Origin: Marisa cornuarietis
Taxonomy: Eukaryota; Mollusca; Gastropoda; Architaenioglossa; Ampullariidae
Length of the DNA: 64,000 bases
NCBI GenBank assembly: GCA_004794655.1
Contig: SMMW01000638.1
Location: 310,001 to 374,000 of the forward strand
Reading direction: 5' to 3'
The translations under genes were made by a program, and so were the position numbers. Numbering within the stretch: position 1 is the stretch's first letter; each line of letters begins with the position of its first letter. The notes under the pieces were generated by a model that saw nothing but the letters and a program-made list of their open reading frames with translations, had not been told where the DNA came from and ran no database searches. Of the stretch, positions 50,120-62,409 are shown piece after piece.

Positions 50120-52234
50120 TTACTCGCCGACCCTAAACAATCCAAAGAAGCTGCCTTTCTCATCATTGGAGACAACAGAGGGTTGAGAGACCTTGACGTA
50201 GAGTTTGTCTCCCTTGTGGAGAGCAACGAGCGCCCCCACGTAGCTGGTGTGCCGGTCGGTTTGCTGGCTGTACCGGGTGTGGCGGGTCTTGAGCACGATA
50301 CCCGACATGCTGGGGTTCACCAGGCTCTCGCGGTACACGTAGCTGCTGACCACCTGAGGATCAGCATCGATGTTGTCGTCGCCGCGGTTGTAGAGGATCT
50401 GACAGTAGACGTAGTACATGCCGGACGTGATGATGTAAATATTATTGTCGTGAAAAGTCAGGCCGGGCCTCACGTGCGACAGTCCAGTAACATCCGGGCC
50501 CTTCCATTGCTGCACTTCGCCCTGTCCTGTACCTGAAAAAAAAAAAGTCATCAACATAAACATCTGTAACCTGTCTTGCTGCTGCATCTGTTATCTGTCA
50601 GGTTATCTGTCACGATATATCTCTGTGTCAATAATCTTACATAAGACCTCACACACTTTGTTTGGACTAGATGTATACTTTCACTTTCCTTTTAGTCCAA
50701 GTGTTTTAATATCTCTTGACTTCTATCTGGCCCCGAGGTCTGTACACCATACACCACTCTTTGCTACTTGAAAATCACTGCTGGCTGAATGCGTTTATCA
50801 GCAGTTGTTGTAGACAGAGGTGTTACTGAGTGAGATAGAGTGTCCTATGACCTGGCACAGCGCCAAGTACTGATATCGCAATTGATAAAGCAACACGTGC
50901 GTTTGTTTATAAACAAAACTCGCCAGCAAAGCGTTTACATGCATATTAACAATCAAGCACGTGACCCCACTTATCACGTGGCTAAGGCATCAGATGGTTT
51001 GAGTTTACTTATTTATTGATTGATTTATGATCAGTCTGATGCTCTCATCACGAGATAGCCAAGGTATAGCCAGCAGAGGGCCAGGGTATGTTAAGGTGAC
51101 TAGACAAGACTGACACAACACTACAACAATGTCTCTCACCAGCTTGGATGAGCAGGTGAGCTGAGACTGCGCTGCTCCAGTTTGTCTTGGCGTTGTTCAG
51201 ACCTCCAGTAGGTTCCAGAATATCTGCAGAGAAGACAGGTTACAAGAGAAAGTCAGTCACATGTCACATGTTCGTCGTCAAAACATTTCTGGCCACTGTA
51301 TAAGAAAATTGTTTGTAATTTGAGTGAGTGTGTGTGTGTGGGGTGGTGGTGGTGGTGGTGGTGGTGGTGTGTGTGTGTGTGTGGGTGGGTGGGTGTAGGG
51401 GTAGAATGAATGTCCTACGTGTTGGGGTGTAGTTTAGTGTGTAATTATAGAAAGATAAACCTTGAACCACACACACACTTTTCACTTTGATAGAATGTTT
51501 CTGTTTTTGTATAAACAAAAGTTCACATATGTAATACAATAAAATTGTAATTTAGAATTTTTCTTTATGATCTCTTATCAGACAGACAATTCAAATGTTT
51601 TATTCTCACCTGTAAGCTTCTGCATCATTTGTTGTCGTTGAATGATCTGAAATGAGTTAAATGCAAAATTTAAGGAGAAATATTGTCACAACAAAAGTTA
51701 AAGGGTTTCTGTCTTTAAATGTTGTTTATCCTCTTAACTACACATTCTCTCCCTCACTGTGCACAGTTATACCAAGTAAAGACTATTTACCAGTTTGAAG
51801 AGTGCGGCAAATTGCACGTTAGTGCGCGCGCAGCAGGTGATGGGGTTGCCGTCGTCGTCTTTCTTGACCTCGAGCACGTCCAACAGAGACGAAGCCTCGT
51901 GGGTGACGGGCTCAGAGTTCAGCTGTACGCAGGGCAGACAAACCTCGTCACCAGCAGCAACTTGTGGTTGTTGACCTCCGGGCATGATGTCGATGCCGTT
52001 GAAGAAGACAAAGGCAGAGACGACAAGGACAGCAAGCAGACTGACGACACTGAGGACAAGAGAGATGACGGTAACAACGACCAGTCTCCGCCGCCTTCCC
52101 CGGGCTTCTGTCTGTCGGTGGTCTGGAAGGCCTCCTCCTTTCACGAGCAGCTCCTCCTCAACTCGCCCAGCATACGTACTGTCACCGCTACTGGCAGAGT
52201 TCATGGAGCACTCGGAGGATGGCCGGGAGTTCAT
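50120..52234 (-). CDS. TNF-superfamily ligand (TNF-D), four exons
   Basis: Exons 52234-51791, 51646-51610, 51223-51140 and 50532-50120 join in frame to 325 aa; ATG start MNSRPSSECS. A basic GRRRRL block precedes the signal-anchor (51-78). Stalk: CLPC (99-102) and CC (134-135). The microexon encodes IIQRQQMMQKLT (149-160). Exon 3 has an NWS sequon at 175 and ends SAHLLIQAG. The TNF domain spans about 180-325: VRPGLTFHDN, IYIITSGMYYVYCQI, HKGDKLYVKV and GSFFGLFRVGE. There is one Cys in the domain, so no intradomain disulfide. Expected to act as a homotrimer at the cell surface; no clear furin site is seen. Intron 2 has a (GGT)n/(GT)n tract near 51330-51400. An Rel-type site lies 417 bp upstream. 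Confidence 0.93.
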
Positions 52235-52650
52235 GTCACAGATGTGGTGGATGCAATTCTCGCTTCACGTGTTGCCAGTCTTGCTGTTGCGTCCCCAGCC
52301 TGCTCCAAGTTGTTCTACTATGAAAGAAATTATGAAAAACTAAATTTGAATATCCTGGAGTATGTTGAAACTTTTGTAATCAACAGGACATGACCGTACA
52401 GGTTAATTTATATTACTATACTCACTTGGAGCTTATTGGTTTGTTGTGACACCTATAGTACTAACAGTCTTTGTGAGACTCTCTTGTCACAACCGTACAG
52501 GTAAGTGTCGGAGGTCTACCGCCCGCCCCCAGCCCAGGTGTCACTGGCTCCATGGCATAAGGTGACCCGCGCTTTTGTAGGCCACGTACACGGAACACAG
52601 CACACCTGAGCTCACCTGGCGAATCGTGAGGCGGGACGTCTACCTGTCGG

Positions 52651-52660
52651 GGGGAATTCC
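52651..52660. promoter_or_regulatory. NF-kB/Rel consensus site upstream of TNF-D
   Basis: GGGGAATTCC fits GGGRNWYYCC exactly and lies about 420 bp before the TNF-D ATG. Together with the TNF-B site it is suggestive of Rel control in the cluster. Confidence 0.45.
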
Positions 52661-54534
52661 ACTCAGCTTACTTTCTTCTTCCTGATTTACGTTTACAAAG
52701 TCCCCTGTATAAAAATTATATTTATGGATAACATTGAGACTAATTTATATCCATAGAGTAGATGTCATTATATATATATATATATATATTGTGCTTTTGT
52801 TTAAAGTGTAGTCATTAGTGTACACAGGTAACCGGTGTTTGACTTGTAATGTTGTAATTGTTTGTCACTAATCAACACACCTGCGTGCTAGGGTAACATT
52901 GGAATTAATGTGTTAGTGGACGGTAATATTTTGTTGATATCAGTAATATAGTCGTAATTTAGGTTTTTCTTAGCGTGAAGGAAAGTCAAAAGTCATTTAA
53001 AACATTTTTGCTTTGAGTTTGTGTGATGAATTAAATAATTATTTACAAAACAAAGCGAATAGTGTTACTGACTCCAGCAGTCTCAATATACATCAGTGCA
53101 ATCATCGCGGTTATCATCGTCCTTGTCACCGTGGTCGTCATCTCGTCACCGTCGTGAAGATTGTAAACATTAGTTATGGAGATTGTAGAATATTTTGAAA
53201 GGAGGCTCAGCCCGCACTTTGACTGTAGTTCACGCTTCACCTGAGGTGTGCAATGCTCATAAAGACACCAGGAACTTCTTGTCCGAGAAAGAGTAAGAAG
53301 GTCGTTTACCAGAAAGTAGAGTCGAGATAGCAAGCAGACAGGTGACAACCAATATCAACAAGTTTGTCCAGGAGTTAGACTATCAGGGCCGAGTAATTTC
53401 CACGGGTTAAAAATAATTATATCACATTTCTTTCAATGTAGGTTCATGTGTCTCTTTTGAGTTTCGCCGTCAGGTGTGTGTGTGTGTGTGTGTGTTTGTA
53501 AAACCCAAGACACGGACGTGACACGCATGGCCAGGTTTTTCCAGTGCGCACACACATATATCAGTGGAGGGAGATACATCCCATGATATTGCAGGTATAC
53601 AGCAGACCTGTGGCTGTGAAGGTCTGTCGACTGCTGACAGACATCAGACATCGTGGTTGTGTCAACGTGTGAATGCTACAGGTTACTGTCGGTGGTGGAT
53701 GTCAGCAGGTGGTTTATTGCATGACCTCAGTGTGATAAAAGCCAGTAACAGGATATCGACATGAAATACTAGGACTTTGGTGGTAAGAGAGATAACACTC
53801 AGGTACTCAAGGCGCAATATTCTCCTTATCTACCTCCACACACGCACAAAGACCTCCCTTAGGACTAGATCCCCAAACCTGTCGACCCCCCCCCACCACC
53901 ACCACATCAGTTTTCCGACACGTCGCCGAAAGAGAGTCGACCAGTTATGAAGCGAGGGCACGTCCTTTCCCGAGAACATGGCAAACGAAAGGAGAAGAGT
54001 TTTTTCTGTTAGAATGCGACGCAAAGACTCCCAGGAAATTACTTTTTGTTACCAGACATTATTTTTATTGCTGTATAACTATGACACCAGGAGTAAAACA
54101 CGGTGTACTGGGTCTGGACACTTCTTTATACCCTCGGAAATAAGACACCTAGCTGTGGTCTCGTTCCTCATCTTATACCAAGGGTAGAGTCTTACCCTAG
54201 TTTGAGTCTTACCCTACGGTCCGCTGAGTGATAACATTTTCCTCTATTTAGCCGGTCAGACAATGAACAATAGTTCTTAATTAGCCTGAAATTGTACTGT
54301 TGTTCTGCTTTCTATGAAATCATCGAGTTTCTTCTGTACACTAATCGTGGCACACATAATGGCGAGACCAATTCTCATCTTTGTCTATAGCAACAGTACA
54401 GTACACATAGGACTGTACACAGACTTGTACACCTGACTACCTGCTACAAAACCTGTTTCTAAGAAAGTCAACCTTCGCGTTCATCCCGGATTTTCAGTCG
54501 TCAAGGAACTCATTGACTGGGTGCACACAACAAC
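52661..54534. other. Intergenic DNA upstream of TNF-D
   Basis: No gene recognised. Small (AT)n run near 52770-52790 and a (GT)n run at 53474-53495. Confidence 0.45.
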
Positions 54535-55535
54535 CTGCCTGGGGTACATTGTGTACAGTCTTTAGTCATAAGTACACGGGGTACGTGGTGTACAGTCTTC
54601 AGTCATAACTACACGGGGTACATTGTGTACTGTCTTCAGTCATATTTACACGGGGTACATTGTGTACAGTCTTAAGTCATAACTACACGGGGTACATTGT
54701 GTACAGTCTTAAGTCATAACTACACGGGGTACATTGTGTACAGTCTTAAGTCATAACTACACGGGGTACATTGTGTACAGTCTTAAGTCATAACTACACG
54801 GGGTACATTGTGTACAGTCTTAAGTCATAACTACACGGGGTACATTGTGTACAGTCTTAAGTCATAACTACACGGGGTACATTGTGTACTGTCTTCAGTC
54901 ATAACTACACGGGGTACATTGTGTACTGTCTTAAGTCATACCTACACGGGGTACATTGTGTACTGTCTTCAGTCATAACTACACGGGGTACATTGTGTAC
55001 TGTCTTCAGCCATAACTACACGGGGTACATTGTGTACTGTCTTCAGCCATAACTACACTGGGTACATTGTGTACTGTCTTCAGTCATATTTACACGGGGT
55101 ACATTGTGTACTGTCTTCAGCCATAACTACACGGGGTACATTGTGTTCTGTCTTCAGCCATAACTACACGGGGTACATTGTGTACTGTCTTCAGCCATAA
55201 CTACACGGGGTACATTGTGTACTGTCTTCAGCCATAACTACACGGGGTACATTGTGTACTGTCTTCAGTCATACTTACACGGGTACATTGTGTACTGTCT
55301 TCAGCCATAACTACACGGGGTACATTGTGTACTGTCTTCAGCCATAACTACACGGGGTACATTGTGTACTGTCTTCAGTCATACTTACACGGGTACATTG
55401 TGTACTGTCTTCAGCCATAACTACACGGGGTACATTTTTACAGTCTTCAGCCATAACTACACGGGGTACATTTTTACAAGCTTCAGCCATAACTACACGG
55501 GGTACATTGTGTACAGTCTTCTGTCATATTTGCAC
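54535..55535. repeat. 37-bp minisatellite, about 27 units
   Basis: Unit of 37 bp: tacacggggtacattgtgta followed by cagtcttcagtcataac, with small variants (cagtctt/ctgtctt, agtcat/agccat, taac/actt). Each unit has an internal inverted pair GTAC...GTAC. Units are contiguous with no spacers, and 37 is not a multiple of 3, so no repeat protein is encoded. Confidence 0.95.
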
Positions 55536-57332
55536 GAGGTTATACTTGCCAAACGCTTGATGTAGTTACTGCTCATATACAGCTGATTACTAGTGTGCAC
55601 ATTATTTTTATCTAAAGCAACCTTTAGGGTATCTGCAAGTTCTTTGACAAGCATGTTACACCGGGGACTGAGAATATTTTTTACTTACACATTGAAAGCA
55701 TCAGACTCGACCCACCAAGACTCGACCTGCTTACTTGCCCTGCTTTACAATACAGGATTTCTGAGAAACCCACTCCACCCGACAACTTTGCCTTTGGAAC
55801 TTAGTGCTTGTGTTCGCCTCCAAACTGTCACACAGACATGAGTTGTTCAAAACTATGCCTATTATTATTTTAAACAATGCACACACAAGCACACTTCATA
55901 ACTTATTCTTTCTTACACACACAAATCTCTCTCTCTCTCTCTCTCTCGTATATATATATATATTTATAGCTATAGATAGCACTGAACTGTGTATATATAT
56001 ATATATATATAAAGACAGAGAAAGAGAGACTGGAATTTGACACGTAAGAGTGAAAAAGAAAAAAAAAGTAGGTAGAAAGAGAGACAGGAGGAAGGGAAGA
56101 GGAAACAAATGAGTGAGTGTGTAGCCAACATAACAATAGAAAACAGTACCTGTACCTATCACTCTTGCTTGTTCATGAGAAGACAAAACACTATCACATT
56201 TAGAGGTTTGATTTTAAAATACATGAAAGTTTAAAATGAAAGCTGTAATTAGTGTTTTTTATTATGTGTTGCTCGGGTCACGTGAGAAGACAAGTATTTA
56301 GACATGTGTTGCCTTAATTCTAAATCATATGACAGAGACTTGCATATGGTTAAGCCTGAATGTATTACTGTACGATTCTATGTGCTACCTGCAATATTAT
56401 ATTCTAATCTAACAAGTAATTATAAAAGCTAAGGTCACAAAACATTTGAAAATATTAACATTGATCTTGTCGAGCTGCTCTTTGCTGTTCTTCCCTTGAG
56501 AGGAAACGGGATATTTATTCAAACCCTGAACTGAAAATATTGTGCATGTAAATATTTACCTGTAGTACCTGCAGTAGATGAAACTGTCCGCACTGTCGGG
56601 TAGGTATATCTTATGATCTACATCACAGCCTGTTTCCTTCGCTACAAGTTCCAGAACAGACACAGGAAAAATAAAATAACAAAAACAAACCCAATTCTAC
56701 AAGTAGCTTGTCACCAATGATAGAATCCAGAAAGAATCTCAGAATGCAACTAAGTGGCGGCTAGTTTGTAAAAACTAAATTTAATGTCCGAAAAATCTTT
56801 AACACCAGTTAACCTCAAACGTGTATTTTTAGGAAACATTTGGTCGTTATGTACCCTGGTCACGTGCACTACCTGAGTCTGATACACACGATGTCGTTGT
56901 CTGCGACGATAACGACGATGATGATGATGTTAGCGTAGAGATTAGTCCTCGTACAATACACATATCAAATGTAAAGAAATGCTGGTAAACAACAATTTAC
57001 ACGTGTAAATGAAGAGGATTGGAGACAGGTTGAGAGTGGTGACAATGTCGATGTCGGCAGGTCGGATGAAGATATTCGATGTTGATATCAAAAGGGGAAG
57101 AGCTCAAAACATCGGAGCCAAAAATGAAACCAATGAACTTGATTTGTTTTAATTGTGTCAATGGATGATACCCATGTAAATACCATACTTCAGATAAAAA
57201 GATATCAGTTAATTATTAGTTTCGACAGTTTATAAATGACACAGAGCGTCCTCAGGTCTGGTGGCGACTTATTTTCTAACAGCATCTGATAATCGCTCTC
57301 TGATAGGAAATTTCTAAAAATAACAACACACA

Positions 57333-57364
<32 letters not shown>

Positions 57365-58205
57365 GATATTTGAGATGTTTATTACAAATTTTGTGTTGGG
57401 CTGTGCTGCAGGTGACATCATCATTATTATTAATCCTAATACAAGCCCATGTTTGCAGTCAACCCATTCGTTGTAAGTTCGATATGTGCGCTTAGCATTT
57501 TATTCTTCTGGTTTATGTATGTATATATATATATAATTCTTTCTCTGCTTTCTTCGATTGCTGGCTGTCTTTGTTCTCTTTTATTACGAGTACATAGTGC
57601 AATTCCTGCAAATAGAGGCTACTGTTTTTTACTGTCTTTTTTAATGTGTTAGGAGGAAAGAGAAAAAATGTACATGTACGTGGTTTGTCTTCCTGAAAGT
57701 AAGACAGGAGCGGTAACGACTGACTCTTTGGTATACCCTAGCCCTGACCTCTCTTACACAGAAAGTTAGCTGCTTGATGAAAGTCTTGCTTGTGAGGACA
57801 TCCAGCGATTCTTCATCAGCGGCATCACACGACTTGTGAGTGGTTCTTATGTTTTATAGTTGGACTTCAGGTCACGGATGTCATTAGCAATGTGCATGCT
57901 GGGAACGATAGCTTTGAAAATGATTCCTACCCTTCCTTGTGGCATCTCCTTGTACAGATCTTTGTGTATCTGTCAGCATGTGCGTAGTGTATGCAGGCGT
58001 GCGTGCGTGCGTGCTTGTAAGAAAGAGTGTTGCTAATGGCGTATTAAAGCAGCAGATAAAACAAACACATATCTTTGGTTCTTCAGCTTCATGCTGGCAA
58101 ACTTACATTCTACAAATTATTGGATTTCTGTTTAATTCTTAAGACTAATTTATGACGGAATATTTAGAGAAGGGGTTGTATCCAAATACAAGTTTTCCCA
58201 GAAGT
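55536..58205. other. Intergenic DNA downstream of TNF-E
   Basis: No gene recognised. Contains AT/GA microsatellites around 55925-56030 and a CA run at 57333-57363. Confidence 0.45.
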
Positions 58206-58879
58206 CTAGTCCCCGACCCTGAACATGCCAAAGAAGCTGCTCTTCTTGTCATGGGACACGAGAGAAGGGCTGGACAGCTTCACGTAAAGTTTGTCTCCCT
58301 TGTGCAGCAGGAGTTGTCCACCGACAAAGGTGGTGTGTCGGTCGTGTTGCCTGTCACTGCGGGTATGGCGAGACTTCAACACGATACCCGACATGTTCGG
58401 GTACATCAGGCTGTCGACGTACACGTAGCTGCTGGCCACCTGAAGACCGTCATTGCCGTCGTCATCGCCGCGGTCGTAGAGGATCTGACAGTAGACGTAG
58501 TACATGCCGGGGGTGATGATGTAGATAGTGTTGTGGTGGAAGTTGAGCCCAGGTCGCACTACTGACCACCTGGTCTCTGCAGGACCCTTCCACTGCTGCA
58601 TGTCTTTAGGTCCCGACCCTGATTCAAGTTAAATGATGCAAAGGCTGAGCGGGACGTGTCAAGGGTGAAGGTAAAAGGTGAAGATGAACTTTAAGATCAA
58701 GGTAAACAGTTAAGGTCAAGTGGTGTAAAGGTCAAGGTGGCAGATGAGAAACTTTAAGAAGACTTTTCAATTTACAGAACGAATTATCATGACGCAGAGA
58801 GTGAGAATTCTTGGTGTGTGTGTTCGCTAGTCTGCTATCTGTAAAGTCTATTCATGTCTGTCCTACGTCATTAATAGGT

Positions 58880-58921
<42 letters not shown>

Positions 58922-59300
58922 CGCTGTAGTCTGCTATCTGTGAAGTTTCTTCATGTCTGTCCTACGTCATTAATACGTGATGTGTGTAGTGTCCTTGTTA
59001 TCCTACGTTTCCTCGTGAAGACACATCAATGATGTCGGTAAAGCCCTGCCTTCCTTACCTGGCTTCAAAAGCAGGTGAGCGGATGGCACCATATTTGGGG
59101 TTTTACTCTCGAGGTTGACGGCGCTAGACGGCGCCTCAAGCTCTGAAAATGAGAATAAACACAGAAGTCTTTGACTATGTGCGTCAGACATCATCATCGT
59201 GTTTTCACCATCAACACATTATATGGCATAGGAGGTATTATCCACCATACATCATATACAAGTTATGTAAGCACTAGCGAGAGCTGAAAGTCGTCAGTCG

Positions 59301-59342
<42 letters not shown>

Positions 59343-61467
59343 GCACGCACGCACGCACACGCACACACACACACTATATACACAGGCAGACATGAATGCA
59401 CGCAGGTAAGCACACTAGACGATGCACACGTTTTGTAGCCTCATGACATGCGTCAGTGACTGTACGAGTTTCTGTGTGACTGTGTGGCACAGAAATGTCG
59501 CTGTTTTATTTCCTGTTTTCTAATACAAGGATGAGGTCATCTAGGTTCTTCAAAAATGTGTTTGAGTCAGCCTGTTAACGCAGCTTAAGCCAAAGGAAAG
59601 AAATATTTTTATTTGATCTATGAAAAGAGATACAATAAGCAATCATTGTTATTAAAACTACTGGAGGAATATGTGTGCCCTACATTATTATATTTCTATA
59701 TTTATCATAGTGCTGTATTGTTGTTCTGCATGAATAGACGGAGAGAGGCTCGATCACTGTGAAGAGATACAAACGTCGCAATATGAGACAAAATGTCAAG
59801 GACTAAGCCAGTAGTTCTCAAAACAGATTCGTAGTAGCCTGTGTCTTACCTGAAAATACTCCAATACTTTGTTGACGCTGGATCATCTGAAATCAAATCG
59901 AGTTAAAGTAGACACGAAATGTTTATTTTTTATTTAAAAAGTCCATAGATGTCATTATAAACTAATAAATACAGGACACCATTGTCACATTCTGATTACC
60001 GATACTCAACTAATGTGGTTGTATTCACACTTTCTGTTCTATACAATGGTAATACGTCCGAACCACAGCGAAGTTTCCTCAGTCGACCCACCTGGTGAGG
60101 ATGGGCACCCAACTCCGGCGAGGGTTGAGAAAGATAAGGCGTGAAGTTGACCCCGAGAAAAGTGAGGTCCCCTACTCTTTTGAGAGAGTAGAGGTAAATA
60201 GAGACCTCACTTACTTACTTAATATGTGGCTGTGGTACTGAGGTAACACGTCAACAGGTTAATATGAGGTTGTGGTATTGAGGTAACATGTCAACACGTT
60301 AATATGTGGCTGTGGTATTGAGGTAACACGTCAACACGTTAATATGTGGCTGTGGTAATGAGGTAATGTCAACAGGTTAATATGTTGATGTGGTATTGAG
60401 GTAATGTCAACAGGTTAATATGTTGATGTGGTATTGAGGTAACATGTCAACAGGTTAATATGTTGATGTGGTATTGAGGTAATGTCAACAGGTTAATATG
60501 TTGATGTGGTATTGAGGTAATGTCAACAGGTTAATATGTTGATGTGGTATTGAGGTGACATGTCAACAGGTTAATATGTTGATGTGGTATTGAGGTAATG
60601 TCAACAGGTTAATATGTTGATGTGGTATTGAGGTAATGTCAACAGGTTAATATGTTGATGTGGTATTGAGGTGACATGTCAACAGGTTAATATGTTGATG
60701 TGGTATTGAGGTAATGTCAACAGGTTAATATGTTGATGTGGTATTGAGGTAATGTCAACAGGTTAATATGTTGATGTGGTATTGAGGTAATGTCAACAGG
60801 TTAGTTCCAGCGAACATCTCTTGTGTAAACAAAGACTCGGGAATATAAGAGACTATATGTGAGATGTACTTACCAGCTTGAAGAGCGCGACCAACTGTAC
60901 ATTAGTGTTTGCGCAGCAGATGTTCGAATCGTTGTTGTGGTCTTTTCTGATGTCAAGCACGTTGATCAGATTAGAGAGCGTGTCAGTGACAGGGTCAGAG
61001 TTCAGCTGAATGCACGGGAGACACACTTCGTCATGTGAGTCAACAAGTTGTGGTGCTGGCAAAGCGTCGTTCACGAAAATCCATCCAACAACAGCGACGG
61101 CCAACAACAGGCTGGCAATACTCAGACAAACGGAGATTCCAATGATATAGTCGAACTTTGTTCTAGTCTTCTGGAATCTTCCTGTCTTCACCAGGAATTC
61201 GACTTCCACAGGGAGGGCATAGGAAATGCTGTTGTCTCCCCTGATGCTGCCAGACCCCAGGGACGACAAGCCACTTTCAGACATATTAAAGCTTTTGGCC
61301 GACAACTTTGTTTCAAGACCTTTGATGTCCGATCTCTTTAAATAAGGTGGAGAAGCTGTCTTAGGTATCCTCACCTCAAATGTCTTGTATTTAAGATCTT
61401 TAAATTCTTCACTATCTGCAGTCGAACGATCCTCGTTTAGCCATGAACTACAGTTTAAATCTAACAT
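58206..61467 (-). CDS. TNF-superfamily ligand (TNF-E), four exons, long cytoplasmic tail
   Basis: Exons 61467-60874, 59886-59850, 59142-59059 and 58618-58206 join in frame to 375 aa. The intracellular tail (about 107 aa) is 50 aa longer than in TNF-A to D; a downstream ATG at residue 62 (MSESGLSSLG) lines up with the starts of the others, so an internal start is possible. Signal-anchor 108-133. Stalk: CLPC (149-152), NDS sequon at 179 and CC (184-185). The microexon gives MIQRQQSIGVFS, and exon 3 ends SAHLLLKPG. Exon 4: VVRPGLNFHHN, IYIITPGMYYVYCQI, HKGDKLYVKL and SSFFGMFRVGD. Intron 1 carries a 570-bp minisatellite; intron 3 holds a (GT)n run (58878-58920) and intron 2 a (CA)n run (59303-59372). 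The pseudogene at 63413 derives from this copy or its parent. Confidence 0.92.
59303..59372. repeat. (CA)n microsatellite in TNF-E intron 2
   Basis: CA units with ACGC interruptions in the distal half. Confidence 0.95.
60225..60800. repeat. 38-bp minisatellite in TNF-E intron 1
   Basis: About 15 units of aggttaatatgttgatgtgg followed by tattgaggtaatgtcaac, with 2-4-bp length variants (gtaacatgtcaac, gtgacatgtcaac). It ends about 70 bp from the 5' splice site of exon 1. Confidence 0.92.
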
Positions 61468-62376
61468 TTGTAACCTAAAATATGTTGGAAAGTGTTATTA
61501 GCTATTCTGTCCAATGTTTCTTTCAAATTATATCAAAATTCTGTACTGATTTCCTACCACGTTAAACAGTGTCGTATTCTACAAACGAAAACATTCCCAT
61601 CCCTGAAAAGCCCTTGAGATCACTTGCTATGCTTCATATAAAAACCAAGAGGGACATAATCTGGGGTCACGTGACAGTGTCGCGTTTGTAGTTGCTGAGT
61701 GGCCATCAACTGTAACAAACTCTCGTCTGGCTGCCACCTTCACGGAAGAGACAAAAAGGCTCAAAATAATCCAAGTATAAAAATACAACACGACTTTCCA
61801 GTCTAGTCATGTCTCTGTGTAATGTGATAGTAGAAGGCTTGTTAGCAGGGTTTCCGAGAAAAGAAAGGATAAAAACGATTAGACATAGAGAAAGAGAAAA
61901 GATAACAAAGACGTGGGAGATCAATAAAAAAAGAGGAAGAGAGAAAGCAATAGATTGGATAAAGAGATAAGAAAACATATAAACGAAATTCAATCTTTTT
62001 AAATAGCTTGACAGCTTGTGCTGAGCATAACAGCTAGTATCACGTTTCTGTAGACTGACATATTTGTTTAATAATAATAATAATAATAATAATCCGTGAT
62101 GTGAAGTCAAAAAGATGACGACAGAACAACATGAAGTGGGTGTGTAGCAGACTGTACTACATGCCACATGGCAGCGTGTACTGGTGTACATACACAACAT
62201 GAACACAGTCCACAGCCCCAATATCAAACAATGTGATTCAAGCCGGAATACACTCCACAGCAACTACAGTTTCATGTAGCAGGTCCAACACACGGCACCA
62301 GTAGCACTGCAACGACGAATGAGGCTCAACACACGCAAAAGTTCACCGACCAACAAAAGGTCCACCGGACAAGAAG

Positions 62377-62409
<33 letters not shown>

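Noticed and set aside
51719..52393. 224-codon + strand open frame
   Set aside because: It is the antisense of TNF-D exon 1; similar antisense frames occur over every TNF exon (for example 26910-27329, 41793-42167, 50183-50536) and follow from the codon composition of the real exons.
54535..55535. CRISPR-like array
   Set aside because: The 37-bp units are contiguous, with no unique spacers, and the surrounding genes are animal genes with introns.
61706..62263. 185-codon - strand frame upstream of TNF-E
   Set aside because: Leu run comes from (TAA)n; no domain, and it begins in an AT-rich flank without splice or start support.
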